A stretch of DNA of 64,000 nucleotides from Clostridium massiliamazoniense (GCF_001403635.1 NZ_LN879468.1:1519501-1583500), one strand, 5' to 3'. Counted from the first letter of the stretch, positions 45,630 to 55,067 are shown. Translations and numbers: made by a program. Notes: generated by a model from the letters alone, not told the origin.

Positions 45630-45703
45630 TGGAGCGGGTACCGGGAATCGAACCCGGGTATCCAGCTTGGAAGGCTGGTGTTCTACCATTGAACTACACC
45701 CGC
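45630..45703 (-). tRNA. tRNA-Gly (anticodon TCC), copy 1
   Basis: Identical to the two downstream glycine genes. The roughly 100-base period indicates tandem duplication of gene plus spacer. Confidence 0.97.
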
Positions 45704-45707
45704 AGTG

Positions 45708-45782
45708 TGGCTGGGATAGCAGGATTCGAACCTGCGCATGACGCAGTCAAAGTGCGTTGCCTTACCGCTTGGCGATATCCCA
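45708..45782 (-). tRNA. tRNA-Gln (anticodon TTG)
   Basis: Anticodon loop CTTTGAC in stem ACGCA/TGCGT, acceptor TGGGATA pairing with TATCCCA, discriminator G and encoded CCA. Confidence 0.96.
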
Positions 45783-45785
45783 ACA

Positions 45786-45862
<77 letters not shown>

Positions 45863-45903
45863 ACATTTATGTATTTAGTTGCTAAGCACTAAGTACATAA
45901 ATT

Positions 45904-45932
45904 ATTATATTAAATGACTTTTATTTTGTCAA
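45904..45932 (-). promoter_or_regulatory. tRNA operon promoter
   Basis: TTGACA (45927-45932) and TATAAT (45904-45909) with a 17-base spacer on the minus strand, about 40 bases upstream of tRNA-Arg. Confidence 0.93.
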
Positions 45933-46006
45933 CATTTTATTTAAAATTTTCTAACAAGAAATTTACTTAAATAAAATATCCTTTAATATATTAAATTGAA
46001 ATTTAC

Positions 46007-46672
46007 TTATATCACCTCTGTTAACCCATTTATAAGAATTTTTTTAAAGCTCTCAGCCGCCTCTTTATCTTTTATAACATTATTACAAAGGCTTAACCAC
46101 TGTTCATGATTCAAAATACCTTGATTATAAGATATTTCATTTTTTCCTATGATTTCATTTGCATCTAATACAAATTCCCCTAATTCTCTTGCATCATTAA
46201 ATACTTTAAAATATAAAAACACATTTTCATTGCCCTTCCAATCTCTATTAAATTCTCTTTCTAGAGATTTTAAGCCTTCTATAATTTTTTCATCCTCTAC
46301 TTCCCATAACTCTCTTAAATGATTTGTCTCATTTATTATTTTTTCATTTTCTTCCTTTGTCAGCCTACTCCATATAGATAAAAGAACTTGCTCAATAGTT
46401 ATTATAGGTATTTCACGATTTGATTTATCCCTTGCCTCAACCCACTTATAATAAGCTTCCGGTAAAAAACAGTACTTTATATAACCTAAAAGCTTTTTAC
46501 TATTAGGCATAGCAATCCATCTATTTTCTATGCCAGAATTCTTAGTAAATATTATATAATGCAAAAATTTAGTTTCTTCAGTTATAGGTGCTTCTAAAAA
46601 CATTTTTTCATTAACTTCATCATCATTTATTAAATCTGTCCAATACTTTAAAGAATTTATATGACTTCTCAT
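46007..46672 (-). CDS. Hypothetical protein, unrecognised
   Basis: A 221-residue soluble, acidic, mostly helical protein, rich in Trp, Glu and Asn. No signal peptide, membrane helix, metal site or known motif was recognised. It starts with an ATG after AAGGAG. It lies downstream of nothing on its strand and upstream of the tRNA operon promoter, so it may reach into that region. No function is offered. Confidence 0.7.
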   Translation of the reverse strand: MRSHINSLKYWTDLINDDEVNEKMFLEAPITEETKFLHYIIFTKNSGIENRWIAMPNSKKLLGYIKYCFLPEAYYKWVEARDKSNREIPIITIEQVLLSIWSRLTKEENEKIINETNHLRELWEVEDEKIIEGLKSLEREFNRDWKGNENVFLYFKVFNDARELGEFVLDANEIIGKNEISYNQGILNHEQWLSLCNNVIKDKEAAESFKKILINGLTEVI

Positions 46673-46872
46673 TATTACTCCTTCCTTTTTCCCTCTCTAT
46701 TATTTCCATTATATTACATATATATATATTCCTCAATAACCTCATTAAAAATATGCAAATAATTTTTAGCAATTTGATTCTCTTCTCCTTTCATGTTATT
46801 TTAATTGTATAAACTAGTTATTATGATTAGTTCAACTTATTGTAAATATTTTATCTGAAAGGAGCGTTGTTT

Positions 46873-47271
46873 TTGTTTTACTGTGAAGTTTGTGGTGCTT
46901 CTGCTGATTTGCATCATATTGTTAATAAAAAAAATTATAATGTTGATTTTAAATTCAATTGTAAATATCTTTGTGAAAAACATCATAGGGGTCCTAGTGG
47001 TCCTCATAAAGACAAAATCATCGATACTCAATATAAGCTTGAACTACAAAATTACTTATATGAAGTTTTAGATAAGAAATTTTATTCCTTAAAGGAATTA
47101 ACATATATATTAGAACTATCTGTTAGTGGTAGTAAGAAACTAAAAAACTCTCTTAAACTTTTTAAAGAAGGCTACAAGAAAGAAGATGTAATTTTTTTCT
47201 TAATGGGAAATAAACATTACTCTGAAGAAATGCTAGAAGACATGATACTTCAAAATGCTGTTTGGAACTAA
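46873..47271 (+). CDS. Small zinc-ligand (HNH-like) protein
   Basis: A 132-residue protein starting at TTG (46873), eight bases after AAAGGAG; an earlier TTG at 46867 is too close to the site. The N-terminal half has CEVCG, ADLHHIV and LCEKHHRGPSGPH, an HNH-like set of Cys and His. The C-terminal half (SLKELTYILELSVSGSKK and KKEDVIFFLMG) looks like a helix-turn-helix. It may be a DNA-binding protein rather than a nuclease. It lies just ahead of the thrS T-box on the same strand. Confidence 0.7.
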   Translation: MFYCEVCGASADLHHIVNKKNYNVDFKFNCKYLCEKHHRGPSGPHKDKIIDTQYKLELQNYLYEVLDKKFYSLKELTYILELSVSGSKKLKNSLKLFKEGYKKEDVIFFLMGNKHYSEEMLEDMILQNAVWN

Positions 47272-47349
47272 GTATACTTTTCTTTAAACTTACCAATAAC
47301 TTTTTACGTATTTTGAATATTATTTATATAGTTTTTGGGTTTTATTTTT

Positions 47350-47645
47350 CTAAAAAAACTCTGTTGACAGTGAATATTTAAAGTTCTATAATTACATTAA
47401 CAATATTTTAATACGTTGATGAGACGAGTAAGCTTTGATAAGTCTACCAGAGAGAAATGCAATTTGCTGAGAGCATTTTTAGATGGAATTAGCTGAAAAC
47501 TACCTCTGAGTGACTCTAATCCAGTCCGTATAAACTGCGTTAAAGTTTTTAAAGTGGTGTAAATTTTTTTACACAATTTGGGTGGAACCACGGGAATACT
47601 CTCTCGTCCCTTTTCTTCTAGGAAAAGGAACGGGAGTTTTTTTAT
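47350..47645 (+). ncRNA. T-box riboswitch of thrS
   Basis: A leader of about 300 bases with the T-box motif GGGTGGAACCACGGG (47580-47594), which forms the antiterminator, followed by a terminator hairpin (CTCTCGTCCC ... GGAACGGGAG) and eight T. Upstream Stem I includes an AGAGAGAAATGC segment and a likely specifier region GAAAACTACCTCTG, in which both ACT and ACC are threonine codons. Uncharged tRNA-Thr would promote read-through into thrS. Confidence 0.94.
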
Positions 47646-47721
47646 ATCCGATTTTGTTCTCAGTACCTAGAATTCAAATTGTCATTAATATATATATAAG
47701 AAACAGGAAGGAGATTTTACT

Positions 47722-49653
47722 ATGATTAAAATTACTTTAAAAGATGGTTCAGTTAAAGAAGTTAAAGCAGGAAGCTCTATTTTAGATGTTGCTAATGAAA
47801 TAAGTGCTGGTCTTGCAAGAAATGCTATGTGCGGAAAGGTTAATGGTGAAGTTAAAGATTTAAGATTCCCATTAAATGCTGATTGTGAGCTTGAAATCTG
47901 CACTTTTGATTCTCAAGAAGGTAAAGATGCTTTAAGACATACAGCTTCTCACGTTTTAGCTGCTGCTGTTAAAAGATTATTCCCTGAGGCTAAAATAGCT
48001 ATAGGACCTGCTATAGAAGATGGTTTCTACTATGACTTTGATAAAGAAGGTTCTTTCTCAGCTGCTGAGCTTGAAAAGCTTGAAGATGAAATGAGAAAAA
48101 TAATAAAAGAGAACCCTGAAATAAAATACTTCTCACTTTCAAGAGATGAAGCTGAAGAGCTTATGAGAGATGAGCCTTATAAAATCGAACTTATTGAAGA
48201 ATTAGGTGAAGATGAAGTTATTTCATTCTACCAAATAGGTGATTTTGTTGATCTTTGTGCTGGTCCACATATAATGTCATTAAAACCAATGAAAGCTGTT
48301 AAATTACAAAAAGCTACTGGTGCTTACTGGAAAGGTAGCGAAAAAAATAAAATGCTTTCAAGAATTTACGGAACAGCATTCCTTAAGAAAGCTGATTTAG
48401 ATGCTCACTTAGAAGCTTTAGAAGAAGCTAAGAAAAGAGACCACAACAAATTAGGTAGAGAATTAAAATTATTCACTACTGATGAAAAAGTAGGTCAAGG
48501 TCTTCCATTAATGATGCCTAAAGGTGCTAGAGTTATCCAAACTCTTCAAAGATGGATAGAAGATGAAGAAGAAAAAAGAGGTTATGTTTTAACTAAAACT
48601 CCTTTAATGGCTAAAAGTGACCTTTATAAAGTTTCAGGACACTGGGATCACTACAAAGATGGAATGTTCGTTTTAGGGGATGAAGAAAAGGACGATGAAG
48701 TATTTGCTTTAAGACCAATGACTTGTCCATTCCAATACCAAATATACAATGCTGAACAACACAGCTATAGAGATCTTCCAATAAGATACGGTGAAACTTC
48801 TACTCTATTCAGAAATGAAGCTTCAGGAGAAATGCACGGACTTATAAGAGTTAGACAATTTACTCTTGCAGATGGTCATATAGTTTGTACTCCAGAACAA
48901 TTAGAAACTGAATTTAAAGAAACTCTTAACTTAATAAAATATGTTATGGAAACTCTAGGAATCGCTGATGATATTTCATACAGATTCTCAAAATGGGATC
49001 CTAACAATAAAGAAAAATATATCGATAACCCAGAAGCTTGGGAAAAAACTCAAGATATAATGAGAGAAATCTTAGTTCACTTAAATGTCGACTTCAAAGA
49101 AGCTGATGATGAAGCAGCATTCTACGGACCAAAACTTGATATCCAATTCAAGAATGTTCACGGAAAGGAAGATACAATCATAACTATTCAAATAGACTTT
49201 GCTCTTGCTGAAAGATTTGATATGACTTATGTTGACAAGGATGGAGAAAAGAAGAGACCTTACATCATCCACAGAAGTTCAATTGGATGTTACGAAAGAA
49301 CTCTTGCTATGCTTATAGAAAAATATGCTGGTGCTCTTCCAACTTGGATATCTCCAGTTCAAGCTAAAGTTCTTCCTCTATCAGATAAATATGCTGATTA
49401 CGCTGATGAAGTTGTTAGAAGCTTAAGAAACAGAGGAGTTAGAGTTGAAGCTGACCACAGAACTGAAAAAATAGGATACAAAATAAGAGAAGCTAGATTA
49501 GAAAGAGCTCCTTACATCCTAGTTGTTGGTGAAAAAGAAGCTGAAAATAAAGAAGTTTCTGTAAGAAGTAGAAAGAATGGTGAAGAAGGAGCAATGTCTC
49601 TAGATAGCTTCATCGAAAGAATTACTACTGAAATAGCTAACAAAGAAAGATAA
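47722..49653 (+). CDS. thrS: Threonyl-tRNA synthetase
   Basis: A 643-residue class II synthetase. The N-terminal TGS domain (about 1-60) is followed by the editing domain with HTASHVLAAA and the CAGPHI metal site, then the catalytic core (RPMTCPFQYQIY, motif 2 FRNEASGEMHGLIRVRQF, motif 3 SIGCYERTLAMLIEKY) and an anticodon-binding domain. It charges tRNA-Thr and edits Ser-tRNA-Thr. Ribosome site GGAAGGAG. Its terminator is joined to a dispersed repeat arm. Confidence 0.97.
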   Translation: MIKITLKDGSVKEVKAGSSILDVANEISAGLARNAMCGKVNGEVKDLRFPLNADCELEICTFDSQEGKDALRHTASHVLAAAVKRLFPEAKIAIGPAIEDGFYYDFDKEGSFSAAELEKLEDEMRKIIKENPEIKYFSLSRDEAEELMRDEPYKIELIEELGEDEVISFYQIGDFVDLCAGPHIMSLKPMKAVKLQKATGAYWKGSEKNKMLSRIYGTAFLKKADLDAHLEALEEAKKRDHNKLGRELKLFTTDEKVGQGLPLMMPKGARVIQTLQRWIEDEEEKRGYVLTKTPLMAKSDLYKVSGHWDHYKDGMFVLGDEEKDDEVFALRPMTCPFQYQIYNAEQHSYRDLPIRYGETSTLFRNEASGEMHGLIRVRQFTLADGHIVCTPEQLETEFKETLNLIKYVMETLGIADDISYRFSKWDPNNKEKYIDNPEAWEKTQDIMREILVHLNVDFKEADDEAAFYGPKLDIQFKNVHGKEDTIITIQIDFALAERFDMTYVDKDGEKKRPYIIHRSSIGCYERTLAMLIEKYAGALPTWISPVQAKVLPLSDKYADYADEVVRSLRNRGVRVEADHRTEKIGYKIREARLERAPYILVVGEKEAENKEVSVRSRKNGEEGAMSLDSFIERITTEIANKER

Positions 49654-49680
49654 TTCAAAATAATATTATATTAAATACTA

Positions 49681-49790
49681 AAGAGGATGTATCAAATTAG
49701 ATACATCCTCTCTTCCTTTTATCTAGCTATATAGATTCATCACTTGTGACCACTCTCCTACGTAAAGAAGCTCTAATATTTTTTCTATTC
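49681..49790 (-). repeat. One-arm copy of the long-inverted-repeat family, joined to the thrS terminator hairpin
   Basis: Plus strand begins with hairpin GAGGATGTATC / GATACATCCTC (the thrS terminator, 27 bases past the stop), then CTTCCTTTTATCTAGCTATA, TGTGACCACTC and TACGTAAAGAAGCTCTAATA, the same words as one arm of the element at 37199-37440. The remaining bases to 49875 hold no gene. Confidence 0.75.
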
Positions 49791-49875
49791 CAATCTTATA
49801 CTATAATTTTTCATTAATATAATTAAATTACACAAAATATTTTACAGGTTCTTAATTAATACAAATTTCCCATAT

Positions 49876-50166
49876 TCAATTTTCATTTCTACTATTGTTA
49901 CTTGAAAAATTATCTTGTTTTTCTCCAACCTCAGTTGTTTTTATCTTATAATAAGTTAAATCTTTCATTTTATTTACAGATTCTATAGCAGGAGTCATTA
50001 CTGCAACAATTAAGAGAGCAGCTATAATAACTTTTGGTACTTCTATTTCATAATTTAATGCTTTTCTAAGCTTATATTGTGGCTTTTTCTTCTCTTCTTT
50101 ATATTCTTCTTTTATTCTATTCTTAAGACTACTGCTAATCTTTATATTTTCAAAGTCACTATGCAT
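49876..50166 (-). CDS. Small single-pass membrane protein, candidate anti-sigma factor
   Basis: A 96-residue protein: charged cytoplasmic N-terminal part (about 1-43), one membrane helix (about 44-61) and a short external tail. Its start overlaps the end of the ECF sigma gene by eight bases. This gene order and topology are usual for anti-sigma factors that tether an ECF sigma to the membrane. No zinc HxxxCxxC motif is seen. The role is inferred from context. Confidence 0.65.
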   Translation of the reverse strand: MHSDFENIKISSSLKNRIKEEYKEEKKKPQYKLRKALNYEIEVPKVIIAALLIVAVMTPAIESVNKMKDLTYYKIKTTEVGEKQDNFSSNNSRNEN

Positions 50167-50719
50167 ATAAATCCTCCTTTTTTATATTTTTTGAAAGCTC
50201 AATTCTTCCTCTTCTAAGAAAAGTTTTTATAGTGTTCTCACTTTTTTCTAAAACACTACTAATTTCTTTAATAGACATATCATCATAGTAAAACATATAA
50301 ATGACATCTTGATATTTTTTATTTATCTTACTTAATCCATCTAGAATGATATTCTTGTTACATTCTCCTAAGTACTCCTCAAATCCAGATTCATCATAAG
50401 CTATATCCTTTTCTTTATCATCTGAAAAATCAACATAGGTCACTGTAGATTTTTCTTTACATAGCTTTCCTTGATACTTATTACAATTATTTATAGCTAT
50501 TTTATAAATCCAAGTTTTAAGTGAACACTTATTTTTAAATTTTCCTATATACTTAAAAACCCCTAATAAAGTTTCTTGTGTTAAGTCTTCTGCTACTTCC
50601 ATTTGAGAAGTCCTTATATAACACAATCTTAAAATATCATTACCATATAACTCTACTAATTTATCAAAGGCTTCATCCTCTCCATTTATCAAACCATTGA
50701 TTAACTGCCTTTCATCCAA
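50159..50719 (-). CDS. ECF-type RNA polymerase sigma factor
   Basis: A 186-residue ECF sigma factor. Region 2 is visible as YGNDILRLCYIRTSQMEVAE with DLTQETLLGVFKYI and KTWIYKIAINNC; region 4 as DVIYMFYYDDMSIKEISSVL and ENTIKTFLRRGR. It directs RNA polymerase to a small regulon, probably including this operon. It lies between a large membrane protein gene and a candidate anti-sigma gene. The inducing signal is unknown. Confidence 0.9.
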   Translation of the reverse strand: MDERQLINGLINGEDEAFDKLVELYGNDILRLCYIRTSQMEVAEDLTQETLLGVFKYIGKFKNKCSLKTWIYKIAINNCNKYQGKLCKEKSTVTYVDFSDDKEKDIAYDESGFEEYLGECNKNIILDGLSKINKKYQDVIYMFYYDDMSIKEISSVLEKSENTIKTFLRRGRIELSKNIKKEDLYA

Positions 50720-50743
50720 GCTGCTTCCCCCTTTTACATCAAG

Positions 50744-52633
50744 CTAATACCCTAAGTCTTTTTCTAAATAAAATTCTATCTGATTATGAATAGTAATATA
50801 TCTTTTTATTTGTGTATATATAGTTTCACTTTTAGTAATTTCTTTAAGTTCCTCATTTAGTTCTATAGCTTTATTTACATTCTTTCCATTCCCTAAATTA
50901 TCTACTCCTAGCACATATAACTTTATAAGTCTTTCCATCATATCTATATCTCTATTTCCTTTTTCATAAAGCCCCTCATAATATTTTAATAAACCTTCAA
51001 AGTCATCATTCTTTATATATTCTTTTTCCTTTTCATTATATGAAATTTTAATTGAGCTATAATCATCCATCTCTTCAATAAAGTATTGTGCAATGCTTAC
51101 AATGTTATTTAAATTAACAGCACTCTTAAATTTAGAACTTATTGAAGTATCCACATTAAATTCTTCTAAAAGAAAATTTTTAGATAGCTCTACACTTTGA
51201 CCTTTAGCAAAGTATTTACTAACATCAACACCTAAAATATCTCTTTCGAAATTATGATTACTCGTAGTACTCAAAATAATTTTATTTCCTTCTTCTCTTA
51301 ATTTAATCTCCTTATTTGCCTCTTCATCTTCATCATACTTTTCATTAAATATATTTTTATTATCTGAAATTCTTAAGTATTTTTTATTATCACTAATAAC
51401 AATATATTTTTCGTTATATTCTTTTCCTTCTTCAAGATTTTTTTTAGATACTACTTCTAAATAATTAGCTATAAACACCATTCTTCCTTGCTTTGTATTA
51501 TCTATTAACTCTAATCCACTATTTAATGCCTTATAGTAAGGTAAAACTATATTAACCTCATATATTCCTTCTGGAACATTATTAAAATAAAACTCACCTT
51601 TTTTATCTACATAAGAAAAAGTTGTTATTTCGTAAGGATATTCTTTTGAATCATCATTTGTATAAATCCCACCTCCTTGTGGAATTAACTTAATTAAAGC
51701 ACCTTCCATAGGCATTCCATCAATAATAAAATATCCTTTTACATCCCCTCTATTTTCAGCACTAACTATATTTTCTAAAACTACTTTTTTTCTTTTCTCT
51801 AATAATTTTTTATATTCATTATCTCTTATAAGATAATCCCTATAATAAAAATCTTTAAAATAAATTTTTTCATAATTTAATTCTTGCCAAATGCTTTTTC
51901 TGTTTTCTAATCCATATGAAAAATTTAAGGATTTATAAAATGCTTCCTTTGCTAATTTTTCTTCGCCCTTCAACATATATATCTGACCTAAATATCTATA
52001 AAAATCAAATTTCCCTTTCTTTTTATAGTCTTCCTCAAGCTTATTTAATGAAAACAAAGCTTTATCATAGTCTTGAAGCTTTACAAATAATATAGATTCA
52101 TTTAAATATCCTAAATTTTTTGTGTATCTACTTGCTGAATTTTTCATTTGTTCAACAATTGCTTTAGCTCCTTCAATATCCCCTTTTATATGATAAAGTT
52201 CAATTAATGCCTGAGCATTTTTATTGTAATAAATTTCACTATTTTTCCCCTTAATAGCTTTTTCATGGCACAGTATTGCATTTTCTAATCCTTTATAAGA
52301 ACTATATTGTGGTTCAATATTTTTGAATACTTCTCTTGTTATAATAAAATTATTTGTATCTGTCTTATAATAATTTTTTCCCATAATATAATAAGCAATA
52401 TCTTCAAAGGGAGATAATTTAGGCATCTTAACATAAATATTCAAAAATCCTTGTGTAAAAAAACTTGCTGGTATTTCTTTATTAGTAACTCTCCAATTCA
52501 TATCAAAAATAGTATAAGATATTCCAATTATTAAATTAGGTATAAAAATAAAAACAATAGCTAAACCCATTAAAATATGCTTAACTTTTATTCTAATAAA
52601 CTTACCTTTCTTATCTAATTTCAACCCCTTCAT
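50744..52633 (-). CDS. Membrane-anchored TPR / CarboxypepD_reg-like protein
   Basis: A 629-residue protein with one N-terminal membrane helix (about 18-42). TPR-like helices occupy about residues 110-260 (GYLNESILFVKLQDYDKALF, GQIYMLKGEEKLAKEAFYK). A beta-sandwich resembling a carboxypeptidase regulatory domain follows at about 295-380 (GYFIIDGMPMEGALIKL, YFNNVPEGIYEVNI). The rest is unassigned. It is first in an operon with the ECF sigma and probable anti-sigma genes and may be their sensor or target; that is inference. Confidence 0.7.
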   Translation of the reverse strand: MKGLKLDKKGKFIRIKVKHILMGLAIVFIFIPNLIIGISYTIFDMNWRVTNKEIPASFFTQGFLNIYVKMPKLSPFEDIAYYIMGKNYYKTDTNNFIITREVFKNIEPQYSSYKGLENAILCHEKAIKGKNSEIYYNKNAQALIELYHIKGDIEGAKAIVEQMKNSASRYTKNLGYLNESILFVKLQDYDKALFSLNKLEEDYKKKGKFDFYRYLGQIYMLKGEEKLAKEAFYKSLNFSYGLENRKSIWQELNYEKIYFKDFYYRDYLIRDNEYKKLLEKRKKVVLENIVSAENRGDVKGYFIIDGMPMEGALIKLIPQGGGIYTNDDSKEYPYEITTFSYVDKKGEFYFNNVPEGIYEVNIVLPYYKALNSGLELIDNTKQGRMVFIANYLEVVSKKNLEEGKEYNEKYIVISDNKKYLRISDNKNIFNEKYDEDEEANKEIKLREEGNKIILSTTSNHNFERDILGVDVSKYFAKGQSVELSKNFLLEEFNVDTSISSKFKSAVNLNNIVSIAQYFIEEMDDYSSIKISYNEKEKEYIKNDDFEGLLKYYEGLYEKGNRDIDMMERLIKLYVLGVDNLGNGKNVNKAIELNEELKEITKSETIYTQIKRYITIHNQIEFYLEKDLGY

Positions 52634-52744
52634 AAAATTCCCCCTAAAATTATTTAAATAAACTTATTTTAAAATTCTCTTCTTATTTTATTAGAGATTC
52701 GAAATCTAAGATAAGTTTCAAAAAAAGGATAAATTTTAAATAAA

Positions 52745-52802
52745 AAAATCTATCCATATGCTATATAGATAATTATTTTTACCTATATAATCATATGGAT
52801 AG
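52745..52802 (-). terminator. metA terminator
   Basis: CTATCCATATG / CATATGGATAG outer stem with an inner ATATAG/CTATAT pairing and seven T on the minus strand, 15 bases past the metA stop. Confidence 0.88.
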
Positions 52803-52816
52803 CTAATTTCATATTT

Positions 52817-53674
52817 CTAAAGAGATTTTACCCAATTTTTATATAACTTAACTCCATCTTCATGCCAAGTATAATTAACGCCTTCTTCTACATTATTATT
52901 TTTGAAATATCCCTTAGGAAGATTTATTTTTAAACCTTTATTTAAATCCCTTAAATATTCTTTTTTTAATGTATCCTTATCATATTCTATATGACCTAGA
53001 ATGTAATAATCATTATGACTTCCTTTCAGAAGATGCTGTTCTCCCTCTTCTGTTACTGTTAAAAGTTTTAATTCCTTACAATTTTCTATATCATTTTTAT
53101 TTAAAGATGTATGCCTTGACTGTGGTGCCTTAAATCCATTATCTATACCATCTAAAATTTCATCTCTTTCTAATATTTCGTTAGAAAATAATCCAAATAT
53201 CTTTTCTTCTTTTAATTCTTTTCTTATGGAATAAAAATGATTTAATGCAACCTGTGCTCCCCAACATATATGAAGTGAGTGTTTTATATTATTTTTTGTA
53301 TAATCTAAAACTTCTCTTAATTCATCTATATAATCAACATCCTCAAATTTTAATTTTTCAAGTGGTGCACCTGTTATGATGATTCCATCTAATTTTTCCT
53401 TTATTTCATTAAAGCTAACATAATTTTCACAAATATATTCATAAGATATATTTTTAGGTTTATAGGTATTTAATTTTATACATTCTACTCTAAGATTTTC
53501 TTCTGTTTCACAAAGAAGTCTTAATATTTGAGTTTCTGTTTCACATTTTGTTGGCATTAAATTTAAGATTCCTATGGTTTTTATTCCATCTTCAAATTCT
53601 TCTCTAACTTTTATATTAAATCTCTCTTTAAGAGGTTTTATCCCCTCTAAATTTTTAGATGTATAGATAGCCAT
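52817..53674 (-). CDS. metA: Homoserine O-acyltransferase (MetA family; predicted acetyl-CoA specific)
   Basis: A 285-residue MetA, slightly shorter than usual at the C-terminus. Catalytic C137 is in HICWGAQ, and the His-Glu pair is in GHIEYD. The acyl-specificity position equals E106 in TGAPLEKLKFEDVDY, matching Glu111 of MetA enzymes that use acetyl-CoA (Gly111 goes with succinyl-CoA). It makes O-acetylhomoserine. It begins two bases after metY ends, whose enzyme uses this product. Confidence 0.93.
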   Translation of the reverse strand: MAIYTSKNLEGIKPLKERFNIKVREEFEDGIKTIGILNLMPTKCETETQILRLLCETEENLRVECIKLNTYKPKNISYEYICENYVSFNEIKEKLDGIIITGAPLEKLKFEDVDYIDELREVLDYTKNNIKHSLHICWGAQVALNHFYSIRKELKEEKIFGLFSNEILERDEILDGIDNGFKAPQSRHTSLNKNDIENCKELKLLTVTEEGEQHLLKGSHNDYYILGHIEYDKDTLKKEYLRDLNKGLKINLPKGYFKNNNVEEGVNYTWHEDGVKLYKNWVKSL

Positions 53675-53676
53675 TT

Positions 53677-54960
53677 TTACTCTCCTATTGCCTTAAATGC
53701 TTGCTCGAAATCATTTATTATATCTTCAATATCTTCTATGCCCACAGAAACTCTTATTAAATCAGGTAATACACCTGATGCTATTTGTTCATCCTCTGTT
53801 AATTGACTATGTGTTGTACTTGCTGGATGTAAAAGGGTTGTTCTTGCATCACCTAAATGAACAACTAAAGTAACTAACTTTAATGCTTTTGTAAATTTTT
53901 TAGCACCTAAGACTCCACCTTTTATTCCAAAGGTCAAAAGCCCTGATGCTCCACCCTTTAAGATTTCTTTTGCTCTACTGTAATTCTTATTACTTTCTAG
54001 GAAAGGATAGTTAACCCAATTCACATTATGGTTATTCTCTAAATATTTAGCTAATGCAAGAGCATTTTCACTATGTTTTTTTATTCTTAGATGTAATGTC
54101 TCTAAGCCTAAATTCGTTAAAAATCCATTAAAAGGACTTAATATACATCCAAAATCTCTAAGCAATGTTACTCTTAATTTCGTAATATAAGCATCCTTTC
54201 CAAAATTTTCTATATATTTAATTCCGTGATAGCTTGGATCTGGTTCTACAAGTGATAAAAACTTTCCATTATCCCAATTGAAATTTCCACCATCAACTAT
54301 AATTCCACCTAAAGCTGTTGCATGACCATCTGAATATTTAGATGTCGAATGAACAACTATATTAGCTCCTAAATCTATTGGATTACAAAGACATGGACTA
54401 GCTATTGTATTGTCTACTATAAAAGGTATTTTATTATCTCTTCCTACTTTAGCAAGCTTCTCAAAATCTAAAACATTTAAACCAGGATTTCCAATTGTTT
54501 CTCCAAAGATTGCTTTAGTATTTTCATCTATTAAATTACTTATTTCTTCTTCACTTGCTTCTGGATCAAAAAATCTTGTTTCTATTCCCCAATTTTTTAA
54601 TGTTATATTAAATAAATTGAAAGTTCCACCATATAAAGTAACTGATGAAATAATATTATCTCCAGCCTTACAAAGATTTAATATGGATAAAAGAACTGCT
54701 GATTGTCCAGAGGATACTGCTACTGCCCCTACCCCATGTTCTAGTTCTGAAAATTTCTTTTCTAAAGAATCCAATGTTGGATTGCTAATTCTACTATAAA
54801 GATGTCCTTCTTCCTTTAAATCAAAAAGATTAGCTACAGTTTCTGGATCATCAAATTTATAACTAGTACTTTGATATATTGGAAGCACCCTTGGTTCACC
54901 TGTTTTTGGTGAATACCCTCCTTGAACACAAATTGTTCCTTCCTTTAAATTTTTACTCAT
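53677..54960 (-). CDS. metY: O-acetylhomoserine sulfhydrylase (MetY)
   Basis: A 427-residue Cys/Met-metabolism PLP enzyme. The PLP lysine is K208 in VVHSTSKYSDGH, and GQSAVLLSILNL and LHPASTTHSQL are typical of the O-acetylhomoserine branch. It condenses O-acetylhomoserine with sulfide to homocysteine. It heads the metY-metA operon below a SAM-I riboswitch. Cystathionine synthase activity is a less likely alternative. Confidence 0.92.
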   Translation of the reverse strand: MSKNLKEGTICVQGGYSPKTGEPRVLPIYQSTSYKFDDPETVANLFDLKEEGHLYSRISNPTLDSLEKKFSELEHGVGAVAVSSGQSAVLLSILNLCKAGDNIISSVTLYGGTFNLFNITLKNWGIETRFFDPEASEEEISNLIDENTKAIFGETIGNPGLNVLDFEKLAKVGRDNKIPFIVDNTIASPCLCNPIDLGANIVVHSTSKYSDGHATALGGIIVDGGNFNWDNGKFLSLVEPDPSYHGIKYIENFGKDAYITKLRVTLLRDFGCILSPFNGFLTNLGLETLHLRIKKHSENALALAKYLENNHNVNWVNYPFLESNKNYSRAKEILKGGASGLLTFGIKGGVLGAKKFTKALKLVTLVVHLGDARTTLLHPASTTHSQLTEDEQIASGVLPDLIRVSVGIEDIEDIINDFEQAFKAIGE

Positions 54961-55067
54961 AAAAAAAGCCCCCTTTTTACTTTTTACTTAGGATAAAAAC
55001 CCAAGTGATAATTTAGGTGGCCTATTATACAAGTGCAACTTTAATGCTAGATAATCCCAAAACAAAA

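Noticed and set aside
45430-45703. Possible CRISPR-like direct repeats
   Set aside because: The repeated units are complete tRNA-Gly genes with short AT-rich spacers.
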